NCBI GenBank assembly: GCA_034008185.1 | Contig: CM067082.1 | Coordinates: 127,783,988 to 127,847,987, forward strand | Reading direction: 5' to 3' | Origin: Gorsachius magnificus | Lineage: Eukaryota; Chordata; Aves; Pelecaniformes; Ardeidae | Length of the DNA: 64,000 nt | In this document: one piece after another, positions 12,638-23,511 of the stretch | Position numbering within the stretch: the first letter of the stretch is position 1 | How the letters are laid out: every line of letters begins with the position of its first letter | Program-made: the position numbers and the translations under genes | Notes under the pieces: generated by a model | Database searches by the model: none | What the model saw: the letters and a program-made list of their open reading frames with translations, nothing else | What the model was told of the DNA's origin: nothing

Positions 12638-12923
12638 GGGCGGCTGCGGCGGGCGGGCGCCGCCGCCGCCGTGAGTGAGGTGCGCGGCGAGCCCCGCCGT
12701 TCGCCATTACGAGTTGAGCACACGTTTGCGAGAGCCGGGGCTGCCACTCGCGCGGATCGCCCGGGGGACACGGCGGGGAGCGTAAATCACAGCCCTGCCT
12801 CTCCTCTCGCCCTGCCTGCTGCTGCCCCGAAGTGCTTTTGCTCCGTGTTTTCCTGGCAGAAGCGTGTAACCCAGGTGAAGGCAGAGAAGGGAGGGTTGTT
12901 TTTATGAATGGGACTCTTTGAGG

Positions 12924-12941
12924 TTAATTAGCTATGCAAAT
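12924..12941 (+). promoter_or_regulatory. Composite homeodomain/octamer site (TTAATTA and ATGCAAAT)
   Basis: TTAATTA at 12924-12930 is followed by ATGCAAAT at 12934-12941, a perfect POU octamer, with 3 bp between. It lies 80 bp upstream of the start exon, where the sequence changes from GC-rich to AT-rich. Binding by POU or homeodomain proteins is inferred from motifs only. Confidence 0.4.
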
Positions 12942-13020
12942 GCAAGCAGTTCATTCATGACTTTTTTTTTTTTTTTTTTTTTTTTTAAAAATCTAAAAGC
13001 CATCTTGTATTCCCCTCTAG

Positions 13021-13154
13021 GCTGATTGGAGTCCAGATCCCGAGGAAATCTGCAGATCAAATGCCCAGTAAATAAAACACTGAGCTAAGACTTGTGGAAG
13101 AGCTGCAGAATGGATGGATTTTATGACCAGCAAGTGCCTTACATGGTCACCAAT
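13021..13154 (+). CDS. ETV1: ETV1 exon 2: 5' UTR and start codon (coding 13110-13154)
   Basis: The acceptor is CCCCTCTAG at 13012-13020, preceded by a long T tract (about 12962-12986). The donor is CCAAT|GTGAGT at 13154/13155. ATG at 13110 has A at -3 and G at +4, a strong Kozak context. An in-frame TAA at 13086-13088 rules out an upstream in-frame start within this exon. It encodes residues 1-15 ([15 protein letters not shown]), the start shared by ETV1 and ETV5; what follows assigns it to ETV1. It ends in phase 0. Confidence 0.95.
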
Positions 13155-16100
13155 GTGAGTGATCAGTCCAAAGTTGGTGTTTATAAACTTGACTCCGACT
13201 TATTTCTGTGGGGGAGTTTTGCAGCCAGAGTATCTGCTTTGTTACCGCTGTAGGGGCGACTCTTCATCTGGGTGCTTTGCCTGCAAGATGAGCCTGTCTT
13301 CCTAGTTATTTCAATAAAGCATCATGTTCTTTTAAAGACAGTTTTGGGATGATTAAAAAATCATGCACATGATTAGCGGATGAGAGAGGCAAGAGCAGCA
13401 ACAGCTGCATTCAAAGTTTCTGGCTGCGTTTGCCTGCAACGCTCAGAAGAATGAAGTTGAGGCAAACATTAACATTTTTTTTCCTTTTTTTTTTTTTTTT
13501 TTTTTTTTTGCTTTCAGGAATTTGCAAACAATGTTATAAGTAACACAGGGAAACAAAGCAGTCTATTATAATCTCATATCTGGGTTCTCCTGCGTAGCTT
13601 ATGCAGGGGGGATTTATGTGCTATTGTGTAGGTTTGTGTACTTTAGATGCTAAAAATACGTGGTTGGTATTGTGTTGCTGCTTGAACACATTAGATATGT
13701 ATCTGTACAAATAGGTGTCTACATAGGCAGATAGATTGAAATGTGTTGCATTTAGACAGAGGAATCTTTTAGAGGGTGTTAGGTGCTCAGCAATACCTTT
13801 TGCTAGAAATTGGAGGCTGCAAGATGATCATTTCCCTGTTTGAAAATGTAAAGAATTCATGCTGGCTTTGAGTATTCTTGATTAAATGAAAAAAAGAACC
13901 AAACCACCTCAGATTTCTAAAGTAACTGATCTTTCCTGTTTATAGAATCCGCGTGGGAGAAACTGTAATGAGAGACCGACAAATGTCAGGAAAAGAAAAT
14001 TCATTAACAGAGACCTGGCTCATGATTCAGAAGGTGAGGGCTTGTCCCCCCCCCTTACTTACTAATGCAGAGAAGCTTTTTGAGAGCTATTTATTTATTT
14101 ATTTTGGAGATAAATATATCTAGATCAATCTGAATAAACAAGACAAGAAAATTGCATTTACTACTGCAAAACAAACTGGTAAAGGCAATAAACTGATAAA
14201 GCTGATGATATTCTTTCCTTGACTTACCCTGTTGCTTTTTAGATACTGCTGCACATGTGGCACACGGATGTCATACACTGAGGCCAAGCCTTTGCAGCAT
14301 CTGACACAAGTCATGGCACCTGGATTTTTCACCTCCAAGCCTCTTGAGATTCAGGGATTTCCTCATTCCTCCCATATTTTAAGATGCTTTTCACTGGTGT
14401 GTGTTCACTTGTGGTAGCAGGAGCAAGAATGCCGGTGTGGAGACTTGTTGGTTTTCACTCTAGCATTACTGTAGAGCTAGTAGTCAGGCTCCTGGTGTCT
14501 GGTAGCCTGTTTCTATCGCTGTGTAACACTGGTAGGGTTAAAAACCCTGGGAAATTTGGTTAAGTCTAGAGTGGATGAAGTTTTGGAGGGCCAAAGATTT
14601 GTAACTTTGTCCCATCGGTAGCCACTCAAGTGGTTGTAGCTTGAAAACTGTAATCTAGCAATAGCTGTTAACAGTTCTTTAGGTTACAAGGTTAGTATAG
14701 ATGATATGCCTACACCCCTGTAAGTATGTAAGACGTATAGAATGGTATATAGGGGCCTGCAATTTACTCCTATGTAAATTGTACCAGGGTGAAGACACAT
14801 TGATGCGCTTTCCAAAATCCCTACTTATTTGTTTGGAAAAGTTTATTCTAGGGTAGACTGAAAAGAAAACAACTTTATGTTTTTCAGTTAAATGATTTCC
14901 CAGCATGAACATGAGGTATCAGTCCACAGGATAAATGAATAGCCTGTGTCATTTAAGTGTATGTAAATAGTTATCTGTCAGCATTCATAAAAGAGGAAGT
15001 CTCTCTCAAAATACAGTAAATTAAAAATAAACCATTTGTCAGTTCAAATATCCTACTTAGTCTTAGTAAACAGAATTTTAATAACTGAGTTTCTGAGCTT
15101 TGCAAGTAAGCCGAACGCTGCTCTGGTTTACACCTATCATTAGTAATTGATTTCAGTGAATTGCAAAAAAAAGATAAGCTGCTGCAAAACTCAGTCCATG
15201 GAGAAAGTGGTTTCACTTTAAAGAAGTGAGTACAGCACAGAGGAAATAGTGGTGATTTTCTTGTCCTACAGAGTAAAACATAAGGGGAAGTACAAAAGAT
15301 TTCCCATTTCTCTTTGTAATTGCAGCATCTCAGGTCTTTGCTTCAAAATTTTTGTATTATAGTTACGACCCTACTAATAAAAATACTCAGTCATTGCTCA
15401 GGCAGAACTCCCGTTGAAGTCCGAGAGAGCTTTATCTGGGGCAGATATTGCAGGAGGAGGCCCCAGTTGTATAAGCAGAAATAGTTTACCTGTAAGATTA
15501 TAATTTTTAACTTTTCTATGTATTGCTGAATGAGCCTTTTATACTGTAGAGCTTGGTTAAGATTCTGGTTTGTTATTTCAAGAGTTGATAAAATGCAGTA
15601 AATACTTTTTTTTTTTATTAATAGGTGTAGAAAAATCATTAACTGCAACCTGAAAATACCTACTTTGTCTTTATGTTTGACTGTCAAAATAGAATTCATG
15701 TACATTGTTCTTCAGGAAAAATATGTTTTTTGAACATACTTTAATCTTATGAAGAGATTAAAGGTGTGAGTCTTTTATCCATGTCTTCATCTTTTTGCAG
15801 AACTCTTTCAAGATCTGAGCCAATTACAGGAGACATGGCTTGCAGAAGGTAAGGGAAAAAAACTGCTTGTAAAAAGAGGAAAAACAACTCTGGAGGGAAG
15901 AAAAAAAAAAAAAGTCCTGAACTTGCTGTCTTAATGTTCAGCCCAATTAATTGAGCTCTAAAAGAGCCACCTCATGTGTCATGCATACATTAGAGCCTCT
16001 GATGAGTTTGTCTTTGGGGACTCTGGGGCTGCTCTACCCAGTGTCATCACAAATTACCAGGAGAAATTGCTTCCAGCTCACAATCACATCTGCTTTTGGC

Positions 16101-19100
16101 AAGAACTAATGCACCAAGACTTCAAGTTCTAAGCCTCTGTTCAGATTTTAATTGCAATTGATCAGGTTTATATTATTGTACCTCGAGAGACTACATACAG
16201 CCAGAACTGGGCTTGCTGTTTCCTAGAGCAGCACATATAATTATTTGGTGTTCTGGTGGAGTACTTTTCTGATGGCAGAAATTAGTTTCTCTGGGTTCAT
16301 CGGGACGGGATGCTTCAAGATTTAAGTGCAAGTGTCTTCTTCCCACCTTGTTCACAACACAGATCGTTAGGTGTGTATGGAATACTTAAAAAGTACTATT
16401 TTTTTTTCCAGAAACCTTTGAATATTTTGCATGTTATTTTTGTCTTCATATTTGTAGTTGTGAGATTGTGTACTGGGTGATTAGAAAACTGGCATCGGTC
16501 TGTCTTACACCTGCTTGTGCTTTTAAGTATTTCAAATAATCTTGCAGAGCACATTTGACTGAAGAGGGAAGGTTTAAGAACAATAATGTAGAAATCTGAA
16601 TTCAGAGTAGCTGTTGAGAGATTCATTTAACAATAACAAAAAATGAGCTGCTGCATTAAGAGAACTTTAACAAAATTCAAGGTAGCTTTCTGCTTGTTGA
16701 AGTGTATTTGTTCTCTTCAGCAATATTTTCTGGGTTTTTTTCTTTGATATTTACAATACTTTTTATTTCAAGAATAATTATTTTTATGCATTGTCTGTTC
16801 TTAATATTTTTGGTTGAAATTTTTATGTAAACTTCTGCATCTGAAATAAACATGATTTTTTGATGCAAGTCAACATAATCTTTCCAAATTTATCCTCATT
16901 TAAATGAATGTGAGTATTTAAAGATGTTTAATTTTTATCCTGTACTGGACTATGCACAGTTGTTTATAGAATAGATGTTATGCTTTCTTTTGGGAAAGGA
17001 GGAATGTTGGGGTGAACTGCTTGCTGCTGCTTTTCATAGAAAGAGGGAAATATTGTTGATGACCACTTGCCTACGTACTGATTTTAACAGCTTTATATAT
17101 AGTTAGTCAAGTTCTTAACCTATAAGTAAGTTGTGGGGTATTGTTTATTTTGCTGACATTTTTATTCTCCTAGCATTATTTTTAGCATGTGGTTATTCTG
17201 TATATAATCAAAAAGTCCTCTTTAATGGATCAGAGGATGTATTTTTATGAATTAATATAGTTCTTTTCTAATAATTGAAAACAGGATGTCCTGTACTAAG
17301 ATCATTTTTTTGTAGTATAATGATTAGCTACAGCTGTAACTGTCTCCCTGTGGTAATTTTCCTAAGGATCTCTTTATTTTGTATCGTCTCATTCATTCTA
17401 ACAAGCCAGAAGTCTGTTAAAATATTACTCAAAAGATACCATTTTTTGATGGAGAAGAGAACTTTTAGATTGATTTCTCACCGGCATGGATGTGTTCGTT
17501 TCTGAAAATGATTAAATTTCTTTGATCGTAAGACAGAAAAATACAAGCAGATTCATAATGCATGTGCAGATAATAATGTAAGTTTGAAAAGTAATATGGA
17601 ATGTAAAGCTGATTTAATAATTTGTGTAGGTACATAAATTACTGTAATGGCAATTTTTATTCTGGAGGCACTGCTTACTTTAGACTAGAATGAATTGTTT
17701 GAAAGCTTTTTTTTTTTCTCTTCAGCTGAGTCTATTTCACTTAATAAATTTAGATAGGTTTTGAGAGAGAAAGGTGTCTAGTCCTGTGTCAGCTAGGTTG
17801 AGGAACCTTTGTAAAAGCAGATAGCACCATCTGGTAAGTATTTAAAAATGAAAAAAAAAAAGTCGCCTTTTCATGAAGCAGAGGATAATAAAACTAAATA
17901 ATGTTATAATTATATTTTTTGCACAGCATGTCACAAATAAATATTACAGATTTTTCAGTGTTCTAGAAATATTTTAAGAAATCTGTGTATTTCAGGCCAC
18001 GCCATGGTTTTAGCTGTTCCATAAAATACAAACTTTCGGCAGCTTTTCTAAAGGCTAAACTAAAACAGAAATAAAAAGTCAAAATGAGAAAATCAAATAG
18101 TGAGCTATTAACTTGATCCCAAATTTTTGTTAAAAAACCCCACTCAAAACAACTTTTCGTAGTCTTTGTAATATACTGGTGTTTGAGGATATTGTAGCTC
18201 TGCTCAAATGTCTACATGATTGAGCTTAGCCAGGAAACAGATTTTGAAATCATACTTGTTTACCCATTGCTAGATGTGTCCATTTATGTTCTTCTGGACC
18301 TTCATAGGCTAGAAGTCTGCCAATTTGGCAGCATCAGCAATGTTTACATATTTCTTTTCATAATGCTCTGGAGCCAGGGAAATGACCATGAAATTTTAAA
18401 ACATCTTGACCCTTTTTAAGAAAAGCAGTGGCAGCTGACCAGGTTTCTCCCACGAGTTCAGATCCCCACTGGGGAGTAACCAGGTCAAAAATCTACTTAT
18501 TAGTTAGGAGAAGAAAGTGAGTTGCATTTTATGACACACAAATATGCTTGTGGATTTTTTTTGTTTTGCTTTTCCTGAAGCTATCCTCACTACATCACAT
18601 ATTTTAGTGTGGAGATTTTTACAGTTAGTGTCACCTGTGAAAAGTTGGTGGTAAACAAGTAAACAGAAGAAATGTATTCTTTTCCGATTGAAAATGGTGG
18701 GAGGGTCACATGCATTAAAGAATTAATGCAAAATGTAAACAATTCAGTAACCTCTTTAATATTTTATTAGTTCACAATTAACAAGCTGAATACTACTTAC
18801 AGAAAACTTACAAATGTATTCCAGTAGCTGCATACTAGATTTTTATGGAAATGAGTTTTGCTTCTTACTCTGTGTAGTATTAAATATGTAGGAAAGAATC
18901 TAAATTATTTTGATGTAAAACTTAATCTGAAAACTCCCTCACGTCTATTGTTATGCAGGACAGAAGATAGATTACAACTGTTTCCTGATGCCCCAGATTG
19001 AAAATGGGAAGCCTTTAGAAATTGCTTCAACCTTCAAACTTGAAAGGAAATAGTTAAAATTGCCTATTGCTCACCAAGGCAAATATTATTCAGATATTAT

Positions 19101-22100
19101 CTTTTGTTTTATATTTAAATAACTCGATGCCAACATTTTGTCATGATAATATTATAAAATGACTTTATTGATTCTGTATATTTGGAATCAGATTGGTGTT
19201 GGCAGATAGCAATTGTTCGGTGACTTGAAAAAAATGGTTCAAATATTAATCTAATGTTATCTCATCATGGTAGCTGTTACTTCTTATTCTGGAGTAAAAA
19301 GAAGAGTGAGAACAAATTCTTAGTGAGTGAAAGTCTCCTTTCCATTGTGAAAGTGTTTGGTTTTGGGGGAATAATACATTAACAAAAAAACAGGTTGTTT
19401 TTTTTTTTTAAACTTACTCTTTCAGGTACTAGTTTGTCCTAGAGCTTGCTAAAGATACGTAAAAGGCATCCCAAGCAAAGACAAATTACAAATTTGTGCA
19501 CTAGATCTGCTTCTTAGAGCAACAGATAATATGCTGCTCGGATGGTAATAAACTGAAAAATAAAAAATAATGTTCTTTGGGTCACTTGAAAAAATAAAAA
19601 AAAATTAAGTGAACAGTAAGTGGTTTGAAATAACAGCTACAGGTAATGGGTTCATGCCTCTACTGCAGCTTAGCTAAATAGGGTGGATGGCTACTACGAG
19701 CTACCAGTATTTAAAAGCCAGTTCTTGGTATGTGAAAGTAAGTTATTCTTCTCCAATAATTAACACCCAATTTTGGATTGAACTTCAGGAAATAAGTTTC
19801 TGCCCTCTCTTCTCCTATGATGAAGGTTGCACCAGCGTTGCGGTGATGTCTGAGCTAGTCTTTGACTTCTAGTTTATTTCTGAAATGAGGAGGTATGAAA
19901 ATGAGTAATTTCTAGTTCTCAAAGGATTATTTTTAATTAAGAAAGTAGTAGATCTTCAAATATTAGTCTAGTTAAAGTGACTTCATTTAAATTGGTGAAG
20001 ATGTGTAGCAGCTTTACTCTGGCTAACTAGCTTTCTTCTGCCAAAAAGTAAGGCAATGCTATGTGGCCATATTAAAGAAATATCCATATTTTTATGGGAG
20101 CAAAAGTAGTCAATAAATGATAATTTAATATCTCCATGGATGAAATCTGTCTGATGGGGACAGATGCTCTAAAAAACAGTGAAAAGATTTTAATTTTGGA
20201 ATTTGTAATACAGAGAACAGCACCTTTTTTTTTTTTTTTTTATTCTAGTGATCTGACAGGTTTGGTTTTCAAATATTCATAATTCTTGATCTTAAATACC
20301 TGTGCACAAAAAAAAAAGCAGAAAAGTTAGCTTAGGCAAAGCGTGTGTGTGGAGGGGTGCTCTTTTAAAAAGAAATCCCAACGAAATAAAACCACCAGAA
20401 AGCTACAAGTCTGAAAGTCTGTGTAGGAATAAACTTTTCAATGTTTTTCTTGTTTGCTGTAAAAGTAGATGCCTTTTACTGAAAATAAGAATTTTTAAAG
20501 GCCTAGTGGGATTTGTAAACCACGAGGGATGTAGCGAAAATATTAAATGTGAGTGTTCCTTTTAAGCTAACTTTTTTCTCATTTTTAGTATAGCAGCAAA
20601 TGAAGAGCAGATTCTACAAACCCATCTTCATAGTCCTAGGGATTATTCACATAAGGAAGAATTTTGAGATCTGGAGCTAGTTTTGAACTGCATCTAAGTT
20701 TGTTAGTCAGAGCATCTCACTTTATGTAAAAAGGGGTTTGGGTTGTTTTGACAGCAAATCCAGTGCTTATGGGAAATAATATTTTTTACCATCTTGAATT
20801 TTGTCACTGTTTGCCTTCTGAATGTTCCTTTGTTAGAAGCAGTTGTTCCCATGGAGGAAAAAAAAAAAACAAACCCAAAACCAACAACCAAACCCCCATG
20901 CCCCCCCCCAGCTCTTTCAGGAATACTTAAAATTTACACAGTCTTTCAGATACTCAGAAGTGTAACCATGAATCAAAGAAAACTCAATAGGCTCATTACT
21001 GTTGAGGCCTGAAGTCTTATTTTAGCCAAAGCCAAAATACTAACTGTTCATATATAATACCCTGCCAATTTAAATTTCTTTTGCCACTTTGAATAAATCA
21101 TTGATATTTTAAAATTAATTGCTCCTAGCTCTAAAAGTGAAGCTTGGGGTCAGAGAACACAGTACTGCAGGAAGTGTTCTGCTACCCAAAATAAAGTTTG
21201 AAGTGAAGCGAGTTGGTTTGCAGCTTCTTGTTTTTCTGGAAAGTTTCCGTTTTTTAACAGGGAACACCTTTCCCTGGAGTGCAGCTGAGCTTTTGGAAGC
21301 AGTTTGTGACTGGGAGAAGGAAGAGTTAAATTTAAGCCCTTTATAGCTCGCTTAACTTCTCATTTATTGAATGTGCTCCTCAGCAGGTCTGTGCTGCATC
21401 TTGAGACAAAGCAGTAAAATCAGTGTGTTTATGCCTAAAGTTCAAGTTTACTTTGCTGTAGCTTTCTGGAAGGGTGTGACATGAAAAGCTTGTGGTTGGG
21501 GCCACATGGTTCATGCTGGACTGTGTTTTTGTGAATGGAGGCAGAACTCCAGTTCTGACTGCTTGTCTTGAGGAATTGCTTCGGAGATCAGCTGTCTCAT
21601 TCACTGGCAGAAAGAATGACTCATACATCTTCTGCCTTGTTTGGCTCCAGGTCATTGTTACAGTGGATAGAGCTGGTTTTAATTAAATATTAACTCCTTT
21701 TGTCCTGGATGCTTGTTAATGGGGACTTTTTATTTTTGTTTACTTGCAATGAAAGCAAGCTAACAGGCCCTAGTTTTAAACATTTTTTTTTTTTGCCAAA
21801 TTGCTTTCCCTTTGCAAAATGAGCTGTCAGTACAGCTTTTCAAAGGCTTTTTAAAGCTCTAAAAACTACAAACCAGTATTAAGTATTTTTGTGCTGTGAA
21901 TGTTTGCTTTTGGCAAACTGATTTTAACTCAGTAGGTAGTGAAACTGTAAAATCTAAACTGATAACATCCTTGAGATCATCATTAACATTTCTGTACGCT
22001 TCCAAAATCCTCTCGAGACATTATTGCTGTAGTCAGAAGAAAAAGAAAACTTTTGCTAATAATCTAGACTGAGCTGGGTGGCTTATGCTGCACATGTCTG

Positions 22101-23479
22101 CTTCAGGAGTTTTGAGACTTGATGGCTCTGAATGTGGAATAAACTAACGTAGCTGCTTCTGCTATTAGCAGTAAAAGCCACGTGCTTAATATCCTTCAAA
22201 ACCTTTTATTAGTCTTTTGGAATATACTTGTCTTCTCAAACCCCCATAATTAAGTAGCTCAGGGAAATATTCTCATTCAGTTAGATGATCATTTCAGCTA
22301 TCTTTTTCAATTTTCCTCTGAATGGCAAAGTAAAAAAAAAAAAAAGTTTTGGTGATTTATGCATTGTGTCTTGTGTTGAGTATGTTAACAGAAGACCAAT
22401 GAAGATTGTATGGCAGGCTTGCTGAATTGCAGTATTTGTGAATAAAAGAAAAGAGGAAATGAATGGCATGCATATATAAATGTGCAGACAGTTGCAACAC
22501 TGCAAGTTACATTTTCCTTTCAGACATTCAGGTTGAAGCCTCTTTAGCTGTTTGTTTAATTTGCTGCAAAGTCTGCCTGTAATTAGCCAAACTCAAGCTA
22601 GAAAAAAAGCCCTCTTCCCTTTGAGTAGTGGGATGATGTATCCCGACGATTTGCCCTCTCACAGCAAGATGCTGGTGGAAGAAGTCGATGTATTGGGCTG
22701 ATGATGGTTGCCTGCATTTCTGTGGTATGATCATGTGCGAGTTTCAGTTCTGCTAGTTTAAAAAAGTACCAGATTAAACAAAGGGATAATTTAAGTTCTA
22801 ATTTCCAACAGTTAGCAGGTCCTTTTAATTTCTTTGTATAGGCTTGTGGGCTCGTTTCTAAGGTACTGATGCTACTAAAATTAAATTCCAGTAGGAAATG
22901 TATGTTCCTGGGTTGAACATTTTGGATGTTGTTACTTGTTTTGTTTACATTTGGCAGGGTTTTAAACACTTCTTAACTTTTTTTTTTTATTTAAAATACA
23001 TTTTGACAGCGTATTCTCCAACTATTTCTAGAGTACTGATAAAGTGATGCGCCTTGATCTCTATTAAATATGCCGTCATAAATTTTAGGGATCCACGAAT
23101 GAAGTATATTTTTCTTGTTTACTCCAGACCAAATCGGGGTAACGACAGTATCTCTAAAGTCATATACTGTTTTTTCCGTGATAAGTCAACCAGATGTATT
23201 TTATTTTTTTATATTCTTTGGATGGAAAAAATAGGACCTCATTCACTGATACATACCTATATCTGTACAACAGATTTGTTCTGGAGCAAGTGAAGTTAAA
23301 CTGGTAAAACCAGAATAAAGCATCAGTAAAGCAGTCTGGTGCACAGAGTACACTCTAGAAAGTTATATAAGATTGCTGGCCCAGTTCTGCAATTCCTAAA
23401 CGTAGCCTCCCAATTTCAACAGGAGGGTTTTTGTTTTCCTTTAGCCTTTTTCAGATATCCCGGATTCACAAATTAACAC

Positions 23480-23511
<32 letters not shown>

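Larger units (their letters stand above)
11800..12790 (+). promoter_or_regulatory. ETV1: CpG island and core promoter of ETV1
   Basis: This is the only stretch in the window that is extremely GC-rich and dense in CpG. It sits directly upstream of the ETV1 start exon. It contains Sp1-type GC boxes (GGGGCGGG at 12219-12226, GGGGCGGC at 12199-12206) and a CCAAT box in NF-Y context (AGCCAATGGG, 12261-12270). I see no convincing TATA box. Such islands usually drive dispersed transcription starts. The CCAAT box position suggests starts at about 12320-12370, which is an inference. Several long open frames on both strands here result from the high GC and CGG-type composition and are not genes. Confidence 0.85.
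12451..13020 (+). other. ETV1: Predicted intron 1 of ETV1
   Basis: It begins GTGGGT and ends CCCCTCTAG if the exon 1 model is right. It holds the G-rich/Z-DNA tracts, a CGCCGCCGCC stretch, a TTAATTA-octamer composite at 12924-12941 and a T tract of about 25 bp just before the acceptor. Confidence 0.5.
12392..13075 (+). other. Candidate upstream ORF across the exon 1/exon 2 junction (join 12392-12450, 13021-13075)
   Basis: If donor 12450 joins acceptor 13021, the ATG at 12392 reads 19 codons, a split AGG codon and 17 more codons to TAA at 13073-13075. That is 37 codons ending 34 nt before the ETV1 ATG. The ATG context is weak (T at -3, T at +4), so leaky scanning would be expected. A second in-frame ATG at 13061 gives a 4-codon uORF (ATG CCC AGT AAA TAA) that exists whichever first exon is used. 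A translational role is inferred. Confidence 0.35.

Noticed and set aside
12671..12676. GTGAGT as the exon 1 donor
   Set aside because: A valid donor hexamer, but its exon side (CGCC) is weaker than TTCAG|GTGGGT at 12450, and it would put the poly-G and Z-DNA tracts inside the 5' UTR. Kept only as an alternative.
11734..12907. Long open frames on both strands through the CpG island (314, 249, 172 and 171 aa)
   Set aside because: They overlap each other in several frames and both strands. They translate into low-complexity G/R/P/A runs, and stop codons are simply rare at this GC content. The region is promoter and 5' UTR of ETV1.
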